NCBI RefSeq assembly: GCF_045866565.1
Contig: NZ_BAAFZV010000002.1
Span: forward strand, 744,001 to 808,000
Direction: 5' to 3'
Source: Cognatilysobacter claricitrinus
GTDB lineage: Bacteria; Pseudomonadota; Gammaproteobacteria; Xanthomonadales; Xanthomonadaceae
Length of the DNA: 64,000 bases
The notes beneath the pieces are model-generated. The model searched no databases, had not been told where the DNA came from, and was given only the letters and a program-made list of their open reading frames with translations. How positions within the stretch are numbered: position 1 is the first letter of the stretch; the number at the start of each line of letters is the position of its first letter. This document shows positions 20,501-29,536 of this stretch, in pieces. The position numbers and the translations under genes are program-made.

Positions 20501-22475
20501 CGCCAAGGGCGCGTGGGAGTCGGTCAAGCGCCACTTCCGCGCGATGGGCCGTGACTCGCAGAAGGACGACTTCACCTGCGTCGGCGTCGGCGACATGTCG
20601 GGTGACGTTTTCGGTAACGGCATGTTGCTGAGCAAGCACATCCTGCTGCTCGCTGCGTTCGACCACCGCCACATCTTCCTCGACCCGACGCCGGACGCCG
20701 CGATCTCCTTCAAGGAGCGTGCGCGCATGTTCAAGCTGCCGCGCTCGAGCTGGGAGGATTACGACGCCAAGCTGATCAGCAAGGGCGGCGGCATCTATCC
20801 GCGTTCGGCCAAGTCGATTCCGTTGAGCCCGCAGGTCAAGCAGGCGCTGGGCATCGATGCGTCGGTGGACTCGATGAGCCCGTCGGAGCTGATGAGCGCG
20901 ATCCTGCGTGCGCCCGTCGACCTGCTGTGGAACGGCGGCATCGGCACCTACGTCAAGGCCAGCCGCGAAACGCATGCCGACGTGGGTGACCGCGCCAACA
21001 ACGCGCTGCGCGTCGACGGCCGCGACCTGCGTTGCCGCGTGGTGGGCGAGGGCGGCAACCTCGGCTTCACGCAGCTGGGTCGCATCGAGGCCGCGCAGCA
21101 CGGCGTGCTGCTCAATACCGACTTCATCGACAATTCGGCGGGGGTGGACACCTCGGACCACGAGGTGAACATCAAGATCCTGCTGAACGCCGTAGTGCAG
21201 CAGAAGAAGCTCACGTTCGATCAGCGCAACAAGCTGCTGGCGTCGATGACGGACGAAGTCGGCGACCTCGTGCTCACCGACAACTACCGCCAGAACCAGG
21301 CGCTGTCGATGATGGAGCGCATGTCGGTGTCGCGCCTGGGCTCGAAGCAGCACTTCATCCGCACGCTGGAATCGCAGGGCCTGCTCGACCGCCAGATCGA
21401 GTTCCTGCCGAGCGACCAGGAATTCGCGGATCGCAAGGCGCGCGGGCAGGGCCTGACGCGTCCGGAGCTGTCGGTACTGCTTTCGTACAGCAAGCTCGTG
21501 CTGTTCCCGCAGCTCGTGCAGTCCGACGTGCCGGAAGATCCGTACCTGTCAAAGGAACTGGTGCGCTACTTCCCGAAGCCTCTGCAGGAGAAGTACACGA
21601 AGCAGATGGAGGGCCATCGCCTGAAACGCGAAATCATCGCGACGGCGGTGACGAACTCGATGGTCAACCGCATGGGCGCGACGTTCGTGCTGCGCATGCA
21701 GGAAGACACGGGCCGCACGCCGGCGGAAGTCGCCAAGGCCTACACCATCGCCCGCGAAGCGCTGGAAGCGCGCGACATGTGGGCGCAGATCGACGCACTC
21801 GATGGCAAGGTCGCCGAGGCCTCGCAGGTGGACGCGCTGATGGCGATCTGGCAGCTGATGCGGTCGATCACGCGCTGGCTGCTTTCGCGTCCGGGTGCTA
21901 TCCCGGCCATCGAGGCGGCGGTCGTGCGTTATGGCGATGGCATCCGTGCCGTGCGCGATGCGTTGCCGCAGGCGATGACCAAGGACCTGCGCGCGGCGTT
22001 CGAACAGCGCGCAGCCGACTGGCGCGGTCGCGGCATCCCGGCCGCGCTCGCCCAGCAGCTCGCGTCGCTGCCGCTGCTCGATGCGTCGATGGACATCGTC
22101 GAGATCGCGCAGGCCCGCAAGCTGGCGGCGGCGGAGGTCACCAAGGCCTACTTCGCCTTCAGCAGCGCGCTGCATCTGTCCTGGCTGTACGACCAGATCG
22201 AAGCGTTGCCGGTCGACAGCCGCTGGCAGGCGCTCGCGCGCGGCTCGCTGCGTGACGAACTGGGTGCGCAGCAGCGTGCGCTGGTCGGGCACATCCTGGC
22301 CGAGGGCGGCCGCAAGCCGGCCGATGGCAAGGTCGAGTCGTGGCTGCAACGCGATGACTCCAGCCTGCGCTTCACGCTGACGATGCTGTCGGAGCTGGCA
22401 TCGCAGAAGTCGCTCGACTACCCGACGGTGTCGGTGGCCGTGCGGCGACTCGCGCAGCTGGCGCAGGCCGCCTGA
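17523..22475 (+). CDS. gdhB: NAD-specific glutamate dehydrogenase, 180 kDa type
   Basis: Very large catabolic glutamate dehydrogenase (1650 residues) that deaminates glutamate to 2-oxoglutarate with NAD. The length matches the GDH-180 class. The first half carries ACT-like regulatory segments (for example DDMPFLVDSVTLAL); the catalytic region begins with GGLRWSDRREDF at about 852 and continues with KNTVIVPVGSKGGFF, DVVRYDNDDPY, VGVGDMSGDVFGNG and EGGNLGFTQLGR, the NAD-binding part. ATG 17523 is preceded by GGGAG. In related bacteria this type is allosterically controlled (often arginine or aspartate), which cannot be confirmed here. It is a single gene followed by a strong terminator. Confidence 0.95.
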   Translation: MTTKRTASRTTRRADNGAVVDQIVAALGTLPKAQQDLAEAFARVFYKRMTTDEFPQHSPEAWAALAAGFVEFMRTRKPGTALIRLFNPTLRANGWESAHTVLQIANDDMPFLVDSVTLALAERGIAVHVLGHPVVPVARDRAGRVTGIGEGKPESLMHLEIDRQSVEAMAEIETAVRRVLEDVRAMVHDWSAMQTKMLQVADELGERRSPLPAENLHEAQEFLRWAANNHFTFLGFREYEVVKQGKQEVLQAVSGTGLGLLRGEERGKPRPLSTLAAHYMEHSGAVDALILTKTNARATVHRRGYMDYIGVLSFDKAGKPVREERFLGLFTSSAYSRRPWDIPMVRRRYEHVMQKSGLPDDGHSGKALRHILETLPRDELFQSGEDELFRTGMGVLGLQERVRSRIFMRRDKYGRFYSALVYIPRDRFNTEVRLRIETMLKEMLNAEHVDSSVQLGESPLAQLHIMVRPKPADGHSGTVPDVDVAAIEARLAQIVRNWADDLRDQLIARHGENIGLPLANAYGRALPAGYIENVSAEVAANDVEHLAALSGADDLRLNLYRRHHGEGGLRFKFYREGDDIPLSDALPMMENMGLRVIAEHPYRIEAAGKVFFIQDFEVEYPRALEVTEIDQDFEEAFAAIWRGQAENDGFNRLILAAGMSWRQVAMLRAYCKYLLQVGVPFSQAYMEQTLSRYPMIARLLVELFEARFDPATGKESKAEIRAGMQKFEAQLVRLAGDDAALSAAAKPVIEARAGKREGQLQAARDAIFGLMDRVSSLDEDRILRSFMGVIEATLRTSYYQSERGGASTGYVSYKFDSAKVPDLPKPRPYREIFVYGPRVEGVHLRFGPVARGGLRWSDRREDFRTEVLGLVKAQMVKNTVIVPVGSKGGFFVKRPPAGGDRDAIQAEGIACYKMFINGLLDITDNIVDGKIIAPNDVVRYDNDDPYLVVAADKGTATFSDIANGIAREHGFWLDDAFASGGSVGYDHKGMGITAKGAWESVKRHFRAMGRDSQKDDFTCVGVGDMSGDVFGNGMLLSKHILLLAAFDHRHIFLDPTPDAAISFKERARMFKLPRSSWEDYDAKLISKGGGIYPRSAKSIPLSPQVKQALGIDASVDSMSPSELMSAILRAPVDLLWNGGIGTYVKASRETHADVGDRANNALRVDGRDLRCRVVGEGGNLGFTQLGRIEAAQHGVLLNTDFIDNSAGVDTSDHEVNIKILLNAVVQQKKLTFDQRNKLLASMTDEVGDLVLTDNYRQNQALSMMERMSVSRLGSKQHFIRTLESQGLLDRQIEFLPSDQEFADRKARGQGLTRPELSVLLSYSKLVLFPQLVQSDVPEDPYLSKELVRYFPKPLQEKYTKQMEGHRLKREIIATAVTNSMVNRMGATFVLRMQEDTGRTPAEVAKAYTIAREALEARDMWAQIDALDGKVAEASQVDALMAIWQLMRSITRWLLSRPGAIPAIEAAVVRYGDGIRAVRDALPQAMTKDLRAAFEQRAADWRGRGIPAALAQQLASLPLLDASMDIVEIAQARKLAAAEVTKAYFAFSSALHLSWLYDQIEALPVDSRWQALARGSLRDELGAQQRALVGHILAEGGRKPADGKVESWLQRDDSSLRFTLTMLSELASQKSLDYPTVSVAVRRLAQLAQAA

Positions 22476-22517
22476 CCCTGTACGGCGCGGTTCGCCGCGC
22501 CTTCGCCAGAACCCGGG

Positions 22518-22551
22518 AAAGCCCGTCGCATCCGCGACGGGCTTTTCTTTT
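22518..22551 (+). terminator. strong rho-independent terminator after gdhB
   Basis: Twelve-base-pair perfect stem (AAAGCCCGTCGC / GCGACGGGCTTT), ATCC loop, followed by TTTTCTTTT. It lies 42 bp after the glutamate dehydrogenase stop and before nadK. Confidence 0.9.
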
Positions 22552-22591
22552 GTGACGATCGGCCGTCGCGCGCGCTGACGGACGAGCCGTT

Positions 22592-23395
22592 ATGCTCGCG
22601 GCCATGGCGACCGACACGCTGCTCAAAGCGAACCTCCGGCTGGCCTTTCTCGCCGCGCCGACACCCGAAGCCCAGGCCGCGCGCACGGCGCTGGTCGACG
22701 TGCACGGCGATACGCCGCCCGCGGAGGCCGACGTGATCGTCGCGCTCGGCGGCGACGGCTTCATGCTGCAGACCCTTCATCGCCACGCCGCGCTATGCAA
22801 GCCGGTGTACGGCATGAAGCTCGGCACCGTCGGGTTCCTGATGAACCAGCAGCGCATCGACTCGCTGGTCGAACGCATCCATGCCGCCGAGCCCGCGGTG
22901 CTGCGCCCGCTGGAGATGATCGTGCAGAGCGAATCCGGCGCGACCGTCGGCTCGCTCGCCTACAACGAGGTGTCGTTGCTGCGACAGACGCGCCAGGCCG
23001 CGCACCTGAGCATCGACCTCAACGGCCAGACGCGGCTGGAGGAGCTCATCTGCGACGGCGTGCTGGTGTGCACGCCGGCGGGCAGCACGGCGTACAACTT
23101 CTCGGCGCACGGCCCGATCCTGCCGCTGGGCGCCAACGTCATCGCGCTGACGCCGATCGCCGCGTTCCGTCCGCGTCGCTGGCGCGGCGCAGTGTTGAAG
23201 GCGGACACCGAAGTGCGTTTCAAGGTGCTCGATCCGCTGAAGCGGCCGGTCAGCGCAACGGCGGATTCGCACGAGGTGCGCGACGCGGTGGAAGTAACGA
23301 TCCGCGAATCGCGCGATCGCACGGTCACGCTGCTGTTCGATCCCGAGCACAACCTCGAGGAACGCATGCTCGCCGAGCAGTTCACCAGCGGCTGA
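22592..23395 (+). CDS. nadK: NAD kinase
   Basis: Phosphorylates NAD to NADP in the cytosol; 267 residues from the first ATG, 263 from the ATG at 22604. Neither has a clear ribosome site, and both lie close to the likely promoter end, so the start is uncertain. Motifs: IVALGGDGFMLQ with GGDG at 53-56, VYGMKLGTVGFLMN, AYNEVSLLR (NE/D motif) and TPAGSTAYNFSAHGP. The protein is on the short side for the family, as in Xanthomonadaceae. It is next to the gene for an NAD-dependent dehydrogenase but separated from it by a terminator. Confidence 0.93.
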   Translation: MLAAMATDTLLKANLRLAFLAAPTPEAQAARTALVDVHGDTPPAEADVIVALGGDGFMLQTLHRHAALCKPVYGMKLGTVGFLMNQQRIDSLVERIHAAEPAVLRPLEMIVQSESGATVGSLAYNEVSLLRQTRQAAHLSIDLNGQTRLEELICDGVLVCTPAGSTAYNFSAHGPILPLGANVIALTPIAAFRPRRWRGAVLKADTEVRFKVLDPLKRPVSATADSHEVRDAVEVTIRESRDRTVTLLFDPEHNLEERMLAEQFTSG

Positions 23396-23486
23396 GCAGC
23401 GATCGTTGGTACAGGGTCGCCGCGACCCGGACGCTGCGTCTCGGGGCCGTCCCAACCCCTGCGACCCGGCGGTGCAGAATAGGCGC

Positions 23487-24416
23487 ATGCCCGACCGCGA
23501 TGCCGATCCCCTGATCGTCGCCATTTCCTCCAGGACGCTGTTCGATCTGGAGGAAGGCCACGACCTGTTCGAACGTGATGGCCTTGAGGCCTACGCCGAC
23601 TACCAGCGCAGCCATGAGAACGACGTACTGTCCCCGGGCATCGCGTTTCCGCTGGTACGCAAGCTGCTGCGCCTCAACGACGGCGCGCCGCCGGAAGCGC
23701 CACGCGTCGAAGTCATCCTGATCTCGCGCAATTCCGCCGACACCGGCCTTCGCATCTTCAATTCGATCGCGCACCACGGGCTGTCCATCCGGCGCGCGGC
23801 TTTCAGCAACGGCGCGCCGCCGTATCCCTACATCCGCCCGTTCAATGCGGATCTGTTCCTGTCGGCGCACGGGGAGGATGTGCGTGCCGCGCTCGATGCG
23901 GGCGTCGCCGCGGCGATGCTGCTGCCGTCATCATCACCCGCAACGTTGTCGGCGGCGGGGCGCAACCCGGACCAGCTGCGCATCGCGTTCGATGGCGATG
24001 CGGTGATATTCGACGACGAAGGTGAGCGCGTGTCGCGCGAAGGCGGGCTGGCGGCATTCACCGAGCACGAATTGCAGCGCGCGGGTGAGCCGTTGTCAGG
24101 TGGTCCGTTTCGCGGCTTCCTCGACGCACTGCATCGCCTGCAGCAGGCGTTCCCGACCGGCGACGACGCGCCGATCCGCACCGCGCTGGTCACCGCGCGC
24201 AGCGTGCCCGCACACGAACGCGTGATCCGCACGCTGCGCGAGTGGGGCATTCGTCTCGACGAAGCGCTGTTCCTCGGCGGCCGGCCGAAAGGGCCGTTCC
24301 TCGAAGCGTTCGGCGCGGACATCTTCTTCGATGATTCCGAGCACAACATCGTCTCGGCGCGCGACCACGTCGCCGCCGGCCACGTGCCGCACGGCGTGGC
24401 CAATATCCCGCGTTAG
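23487..24416 (+). CDS. 5'-nucleotidase of the NT5C1-like family
   Basis: Soluble 5'-nucleotidase (309 residues from ATG 23487). It belongs to the cytosolic 5'-nucleotidase I-type family found in some bacteria: conserved blocks are AISSRTLFDLEE near the start, LISRNSADTGLRIFNSI, FLSAHGEDV, IAFDGDAVIFDDEGE, and the C-terminal LFLGGRPKGPFLEAFGADIFFDD. These enzymes dephosphorylate purine and pyrimidine monophosphates. I start at 23487 because conservation begins there and AGG precedes; the open frame upstream is unconserved. Its stop overlaps the convergent DUF2939 gene by 4 bp. Confidence 0.85.
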   Translation: MPDRDADPLIVAISSRTLFDLEEGHDLFERDGLEAYADYQRSHENDVLSPGIAFPLVRKLLRLNDGAPPEAPRVEVILISRNSADTGLRIFNSIAHHGLSIRRAAFSNGAPPYPYIRPFNADLFLSAHGEDVRAALDAGVAAAMLLPSSSPATLSAAGRNPDQLRIAFDGDAVIFDDEGERVSREGGLAAFTEHELQRAGEPLSGGPFRGFLDALHRLQQAFPTGDDAPIRTALVTARSVPAHERVIRTLREWGIRLDEALFLGGRPKGPFLEAFGADIFFDDSEHNIVSARDHVAAGHVPHGVANIPR

Positions 24417-24973
24417 CCCGTCAGGCTGCCGACGAGCTGGTCGACGGGCAGGCGCACGTCGGTGAGGCGCCAGCGCAGGCCGTCGCGGGTGAACACGAAG
24501 ACGATCGGTACGCCGTCGGCGTTCTGCACGGTGGCAGTGAAGCGCGACGTCGACTCGTAGTCGTATTGCGCGCCGCGCAGTGGATCGAACTGTTGTTCGG
24601 GCGCCTGCGAACGCTCGGGCGGGTAGCCCATCGCGCGACGGATCACGCTGCGGCCCTGCAGGATCGCGCCGATGCCGGCCGGCGTCGCCAGCGCATCCAC
24701 CACGCCGCCAGTCATCGTCGCCGTGACCTGCCTGCCGAGTTCCTTGAGGCGGCTGTCGGTCGACGCATCGCCCATTTTCCGCGCGAGATAGTCCTCGAGC
24801 TGCGCCTTGACGCTGGCGCGTACGAGCGGGAAGTCGACGTCCCGATCCAGCGTGCGCATGTCGCCCTTCTGCACGGCCTGGCTGATCGATCGGACGGTGA
24901 GGAACGGGCCGGCGGCGACGTAGCCGGCGATGGCGAGGACGGCGGCGAGGAGCAGGGCGATCAGGGTCTTCAT
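24413..24973 (-). CDS. DUF2939 family exported or membrane-anchored protein
   Basis: Protein of 186 residues with one N-terminal hydrophobic segment (LIALLLAAVLAIAGYVAAGP) that is an uncleaved anchor or signal peptide, followed by a domain of the DUF2939 family (RSISQAVQKGDMRTLDRDVDFPLVRASVK). The conserved start of the domain resembles a helical substrate-binding fold, and the last part includes VFTRDGLRWRLTDVRLP. No function is known. It converges with the nucleotidase gene and is 47 bp downstream of the diguanylate cyclase gene on the same strand, with which it may be co-transcribed. Confidence 0.8.
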   Translation of the reverse strand: MKTLIALLLAAVLAIAGYVAAGPFLTVRSISQAVQKGDMRTLDRDVDFPLVRASVKAQLEDYLARKMGDASTDSRLKELGRQVTATMTGGVVDALATPAGIGAILQGRSVIRRAMGYPPERSQAPEQQFDPLRGAQYDYESTSRFTATVQNADGVPIVFVFTRDGLRWRLTDVRLPVDQLVGSLTG

Positions 24974-25020
24974 CGGCGCAGCCTAGCGAACGCGCGTGAG
25001 GAGTTCGACGAGACGGCGAC

Positions 25021-27990
25021 TCAAATCGTCGGCTCGGGTTCGACCGCGGCACGCACGCGATTGCGGCCCTCGCGCTTGGCACGATAGAGCGCTTCGTCCG
25101 CGCGTGGCACCAGCGTGCGCAGGCTGGCGCTGTGCGCCTCGCCGCCGCTCCACGCGACGCCGACGCTCGCGGTGACGCCGAAGCCGGGTGCGAACGGTTC
25201 GCAGTCGATCGCCTCGACCGCGTCGCGAATGCGTTCGGCGGCGGTGAGCGCCTGCTCGAGCGTGCAGTCGACCAGCAGCAACGCGAATTCGTCGCCGCCC
25301 CAACGTGCCGCGATGTCGTGCTGGCGCGCCTGTGCGCGGATGACGTCGGCGATCGCCTGCAACGCCACGTCGCCTGCCGCGTGTCCGTGCAGGTCGTTGA
25401 TCGGCTTGAAGCCGTCCACGTCGACCAGCATCAGCGCGACCGGTTGCCCCTGCGCGAGATGTTCGAGTTCCTCGTCGAGCGCCTGATCGAGCGCGCGACG
25501 ATTCGACAGCAAGGTCAGCGCATCGGTCCGCGCCAGCCGCTCGGCGATGCGCGTCTGTACCTGCAGTGCATGCGTGCGTTCGTCGACGAGCGCCCGCAGG
25601 CGGCGTTCCGTGTGTCGCAACTGGCCGATCCTGGCACCGTACGCGACAGCCAACAGGACGAAGGCAAGCAGCACGATCGCCGCCCATACGAACGGGCGCT
25701 GCCACCAGTACGGTTCGATCGAAAACACGAGGCCGCCGCGTGAGAGTTCCGGCTCGCCCGGTACCCACGCCTGGATGCGCAGATGGAAACGACGCGGATC
25801 GAGGCTGGTGAACTGCACCTCGCGGCTGTCGCCCAGATCGACCCAGGACGACGACAGGCCGTCGAGGCGATAGCGGTAGTGCACGCGCTGCGCGTTGATC
25901 AGCGTCGGCGATACGAAGCGGACGACGATGCGATGGTCGCCGGGGGCGAGCGTCGCAGCCGCGTGGGGGTCGCGTTCGCGTCCGTCCACCTCGAAGCGTT
26001 CGATCGCTACCGGGGGGAGCGGCATCGCGTGGCGAACGGCTGCTTCGGGATCGAGTCGCGCGACGCCGATGGCGGTGGCGACCCAAAGCCGGCCGGCGTC
26101 GTCGAGCGTGGCTGCGGGCATCGAGCCGCCGTTCGCCTGCGCTGAGGCCATGCCGTCCGCGCGACCGAACAGGTGCACGTCGATGCGCTCGCGACGGCCG
26201 GCGGCGACGTCCTCGAGCTCAGCCATGCGCAGCCGCGCGATGCCTTCGTTGCCGGTCAACCACAGCCGGCCCTGCGCGTCGTGCACTGCGGCGAAGATCT
26301 TCTCGAACGGCAGGCCTTCGGCGCGCGCGACGCGATGCGGCGACGAGCCGTCGTGGTCGACGCGCACCAGCCCGCGATCGGTGGCCAGCCACAGCGCATC
26401 ACCGCCGGTGGAGGGGACGAACGAATAGACGTACTGGGCGTCCGTCGCGCGAAGATCGATCGGCCGCGCGCGGCCATTGCGGATCACCGCGGCGCCGGAA
26501 CTGGTGCCGACCCAGACACCGCCATCGCCGTCTTCGTGCAGCGCCTGCACGAACTCGGCGGGCAGGCCGTCATGCGCACCCCAGACGCGCAGGTGCTCGC
26601 CGTCGTGCATCACCACGCCCTGCTTGGTGCCGATCCACACCCGGCCGTCGTGCGCGGCGAGCACTGCGCGAACCTCGTTGGACGGCAGGCCGTCGTCCAT
26701 GGTCACGTCGTCGACCACTTCGCCGTCGTGCAGGCGCAGCACGCCGTCGTGGAAGGTGCCGACCAGCAGGTCACCCGACGTGTCCTCGGCGAGCGCGAGC
26801 ACCGAGACGTCGGCGAGTCGCGTACCGAGGCCGACGCGGGTGATCGCACCGGTCGTCGGGTCGATGCGGTCGAGCCCCTGGCCGCTGCCGACCCACAAGG
26901 TGCCGTCGTGCGTGAGCAGCGTGGTGCGGACGAAGTCGTCCGCGAGGCCGTCCTTGCGCGTGTAGGTGTGGATCGGCGCGGCGCGCAGTCGCACCAGTCC
27001 GCCGTTGGTGCCCACCCACAGGCTGCCTTCGTTGTCGCGGCCGAGTGCGAGCACGCGGTTGTTCGGCAGCCCTTCGGGCGCGTCGAGCCACTCGATCTGC
27101 TCGCCGGCGACGCGCGCCAGGCCCGCGTTGTTGGTGCCGACCCACGTCGTGCCCGCCGTGTCGCGCCAGATGCGCGTGGCCGTGCGCGCGGCGAGGTCGG
27201 GATGCAGCAGCCGGATGGGGCCGCCGTCATCGACCAACGCCCCATGTTCGGTGCCGACCAGCAGCCCGCCCGACCGCAGCGCGAACAACGAGAACACGGG
27301 GCCGGCCGGCAGCCCGGCCTCCGTTGCGCGGACGGCACGATCGCCCTCCACACGGGCGAGTCCCAAACTCGTCGCCACCCAGATACGGCCGCGGGTGTCG
27401 CGGGCGAGGGCATTGACGGTGTCGCTCGGAAGGCCGCCGGCCGCGTTGATGCTGATGCGGCGGCCATCGGGATCGATACGGACGACACCGCTCCGCGCCG
27501 TCGCGACCCAGAGCCGCCCGTTCGGCTCCTCGAGCAGGTCGGTGATCAGGCCATCGACCGGCGGGCGAGAATCCCAGCGACCGGCGTGCCAACGCACGAT
27601 GCCGCCGCGTGCGCTGCCGGCCCACAGGTCGCCCTTCGGGCCGATGTGCAGCGCCCGCACGCTGTCGTCGCCCAGGCCGGGAACGTCGTCGCGGCGGTAC
27701 AGGCGGAATTCGTGGCCGTCGTAGCGCGCGATGCCTTCCCACGTCGCGAGCCAGAGATAGCCGTCGGCGGTCTGGCCGACGCCGTTGACTGTGCTGTGCG
27801 GCAGGCCGTCGCGCGTGGTCCAGGCTTCGACGAAGTCGTCGGCAAGCGATTGCGCGGCGAAGGCGGGGGCAACGACCAACGCGAGCATCGCCAGCAGCGT
27901 GGCCGACGCGCGTCGCACCGACGCACGCAGTCGTGTTCGCATGGTGGCGCGGACACGCGCGTGCGCACGTGTCGTCAGCGTTGCTGCCAT
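25021..27990 (-). CDS. beta-propeller sensor diguanylate cyclase
   Basis: Membrane sensor of 989 residues predicted to make cyclic di-GMP. A signal or anchor segment (about 30-46) is followed by a periplasmic two-component-regulator propeller of roughly 14 blades (many WxGT and DGLPxxxV repeats, residues 50-680), a Y_Y_Y-type beta domain (about 690-780), a transmembrane helix (PFVWAAIVLLAFVLLAVAYG), a short coiled coil and a GGDEF domain with intact GGDEF at about 898. An RxxD inhibitory site (RQHD) stands five residues before it, so product inhibition is likely. ATG 27990 has GAGG upstream; ATG 27942 is an alternative. The ligand sensed is unknown. Confidence 0.9.
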   Translation of the reverse strand: MAATLTTRAHARVRATMRTRLRASVRRASATLLAMLALVVAPAFAAQSLADDFVEAWTTRDGLPHSTVNGVGQTADGYLWLATWEGIARYDGHEFRLYRRDDVPGLGDDSVRALHIGPKGDLWAGSARGGIVRWHAGRWDSRPPVDGLITDLLEEPNGRLWVATARSGVVRIDPDGRRISINAAGGLPSDTVNALARDTRGRIWVATSLGLARVEGDRAVRATEAGLPAGPVFSLFALRSGGLLVGTEHGALVDDGGPIRLLHPDLAARTATRIWRDTAGTTWVGTNNAGLARVAGEQIEWLDAPEGLPNNRVLALGRDNEGSLWVGTNGGLVRLRAAPIHTYTRKDGLADDFVRTTLLTHDGTLWVGSGQGLDRIDPTTGAITRVGLGTRLADVSVLALAEDTSGDLLVGTFHDGVLRLHDGEVVDDVTMDDGLPSNEVRAVLAAHDGRVWIGTKQGVVMHDGEHLRVWGAHDGLPAEFVQALHEDGDGGVWVGTSSGAAVIRNGRARPIDLRATDAQYVYSFVPSTGGDALWLATDRGLVRVDHDGSSPHRVARAEGLPFEKIFAAVHDAQGRLWLTGNEGIARLRMAELEDVAAGRRERIDVHLFGRADGMASAQANGGSMPAATLDDAGRLWVATAIGVARLDPEAAVRHAMPLPPVAIERFEVDGRERDPHAAATLAPGDHRIVVRFVSPTLINAQRVHYRYRLDGLSSSWVDLGDSREVQFTSLDPRRFHLRIQAWVPGEPELSRGGLVFSIEPYWWQRPFVWAAIVLLAFVLLAVAYGARIGQLRHTERRLRALVDERTHALQVQTRIAERLARTDALTLLSNRRALDQALDEELEHLAQGQPVALMLVDVDGFKPINDLHGHAAGDVALQAIADVIRAQARQHDIAARWGGDEFALLLVDCTLEQALTAAERIRDAVEAIDCEPFAPGFGVTASVGVAWSGGEAHSASLRTLVPRADEALYRAKREGRNRVRAAVEPEPTI

Positions 27991-28096
27991 CGACCTCGAC
28001 CGGTTGGATCCCCCGGCCTACTGTGCCACGCCGCGCCGTCGGGTTTCACGTCCGGGGGGCAGCGGTGGCCCGGCCAATGAACAGGCGGGCCCCTGT

Positions 28097-29536
28097 TCAG
28101 CCAAGCTCGGCGTGGAGGTTGCGCCCCCAGAGCTCGACCGCATCCAGCAGCGCGGCGGCGCGGGCATCACCCGCGCGCTCGACGCGGAGCCTGCCGATCT
28201 CGTCGAAGAACGAATCGAACGTGTACTCCGACCGTGTGGTGTCGGCGAGGCGTTCGCGAAGATAAGCGTTCCAGCGCTCGCGTTCGTCGTCGACCAGCGA
28301 GTCGGGCCAGTTGCGCGCGCGATAGCGGAACAGCAGCTCGGGCAGGCGCGCGTCGGTGAAATGGAAGTCGACGCCGTGTAGCTGGTGCGCTGGCGTGCCG
28401 CGCACATCCGGAAAGCGAAGGCGATCGGCGTCGGGCAGGAAACCGTCGTAAAGCGACGCATCGCTGTCGGCGGCGGCGCGTTCCGGCATCGCGGCAAACA
28501 CGCGTCGCGCCTTCTCGGCGATCTCCGGCGCACGTTCTCGGATGCGCGCTGCGTTGCGTTCGACGCGAGCCACATCGATGCGTAGGCGGTCGAAATCGGC
28601 GGGACGCAGGTGGTCCCACGCGACCAGCGCCGGGCAGCGATTGAGATGCACTTCCTTCAGCGCGACGCGTTCGACGCCCTCGGGAAGCGCGTCCTGCCGC
28701 ACGTAAAGGCGCTCGGCGATCGCATCGGCATCGAGCGACAGCAGCGCGTCGGGATCCTGTGCCAAGTCGAACACGACAACGCGGTTGCCGATTCGTGGAT
28801 GCATCGTCAGTGGAATGACCGGCGCTGCGCACAGGCGGCTCGCCGGGAAGCGCTGCGAGACATGCAGCACCGGTGTCAGCGCCGCGACATCGAGCAGACT
28901 GCCGGCGAAGCGCTTGTCGCGCAGCTTCAGGCAGTAGTCCCACAGGCGCGGCTGTGCGCTGCGCAGCCGCTGGCCGAGGCCGATCAGCGCGCGCACATCG
29001 CTCAATGCTTCATGCGCATCGCCGATGCGGACGCCGTTCGCGTTCGCCAGTCCTTCGAGCGTGAAGCTCGGCGTGCCGTCGTCGCGATAGACCCACTGCA
29101 TGCCGTCCGGTCGCAGCGCATGCGCAAGGCGCATGACGTCGAGCAGGTCCCAGCGGCAATTGCCGCCGCGCCACTCGCGTTCGTACGGATCGTAGAAATT
29201 GCGGAAGAGGCCGTGGCGGATGAATTCGTCGTCGAAGCGCAACGAGTTGTAGCCGGCCGTGCAGGTGCCGGGCCGCATCATCTGCTCGTGGATCCGGGCG
29301 AACGCGTCCGCCTCGTTGACGCCGTGCTCGAGCGCATGTTGCGGCGTGATGCCGGTGATCAGCGTGGCGGTCGGCGAGGGCAGCAGGTCGTCGGCTGGCT
29401 TTACGAAGAACGAGATCTCGTCGTCGACCTGCTGCAGGTTGGCGTCGGTGCGGATGGCCGCGAACTGCGCGATCCGGCTGCGCCTGAAGCACGCGCCGAA
29501 GGTTTCAAGGTCGTAGAACAGGAAGCTCGAGGTCAC
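28097..29536 (-). CDS. sbcB: exodeoxyribonuclease I
   Basis: Processive 3'-5' exonuclease on single-stranded DNA used in mismatch repair and recombination. The 479 residues match the family. The DEDDh nuclease domain starts with FYDLETFG (Asp9, Glu11), continues with AGYNSLRFDDEF and ends with the His/Asp of DAHEALSDVRA; the SH3-like and C-terminal helical parts follow (VFDLAQDP, RLRFPDVRGTPAHQLHGVDF region). Its ATG overlaps the kmo stop by 4 bp, which makes it the terminal gene of the kynurenine operon. Confidence 0.95.
   Translation of the reverse strand: MTSSFLFYDLETFGACFRRSRIAQFAAIRTDANLQQVDDEISFFVKPADDLLPSPTATLITGITPQHALEHGVNEADAFARIHEQMMRPGTCTAGYNSLRFDDEFIRHGLFRNFYDPYEREWRGGNCRWDLLDVMRLAHALRPDGMQWVYRDDGTPSFTLEGLANANGVRIGDAHEALSDVRALIGLGQRLRSAQPRLWDYCLKLRDKRFAGSLLDVAALTPVLHVSQRFPASRLCAAPVIPLTMHPRIGNRVVVFDLAQDPDALLSLDADAIAERLYVRQDALPEGVERVALKEVHLNRCPALVAWDHLRPADFDRLRIDVARVERNAARIRERAPEIAEKARRVFAAMPERAAADSDASLYDGFLPDADRLRFPDVRGTPAHQLHGVDFHFTDARLPELLFRYRARNWPDSLVDDERERWNAYLRERLADTTRSEYTFDSFFDEIGRLRVERAGDARAAALLDAVELWGRNLHAELG

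Noticed and set aside
18594..21353. 919-residue open frame on the minus strand opposite glutamate dehydrogenase
   Set aside because: Same artefact: biased antisense of a real gene, no recognisable domain, no ribosome site.
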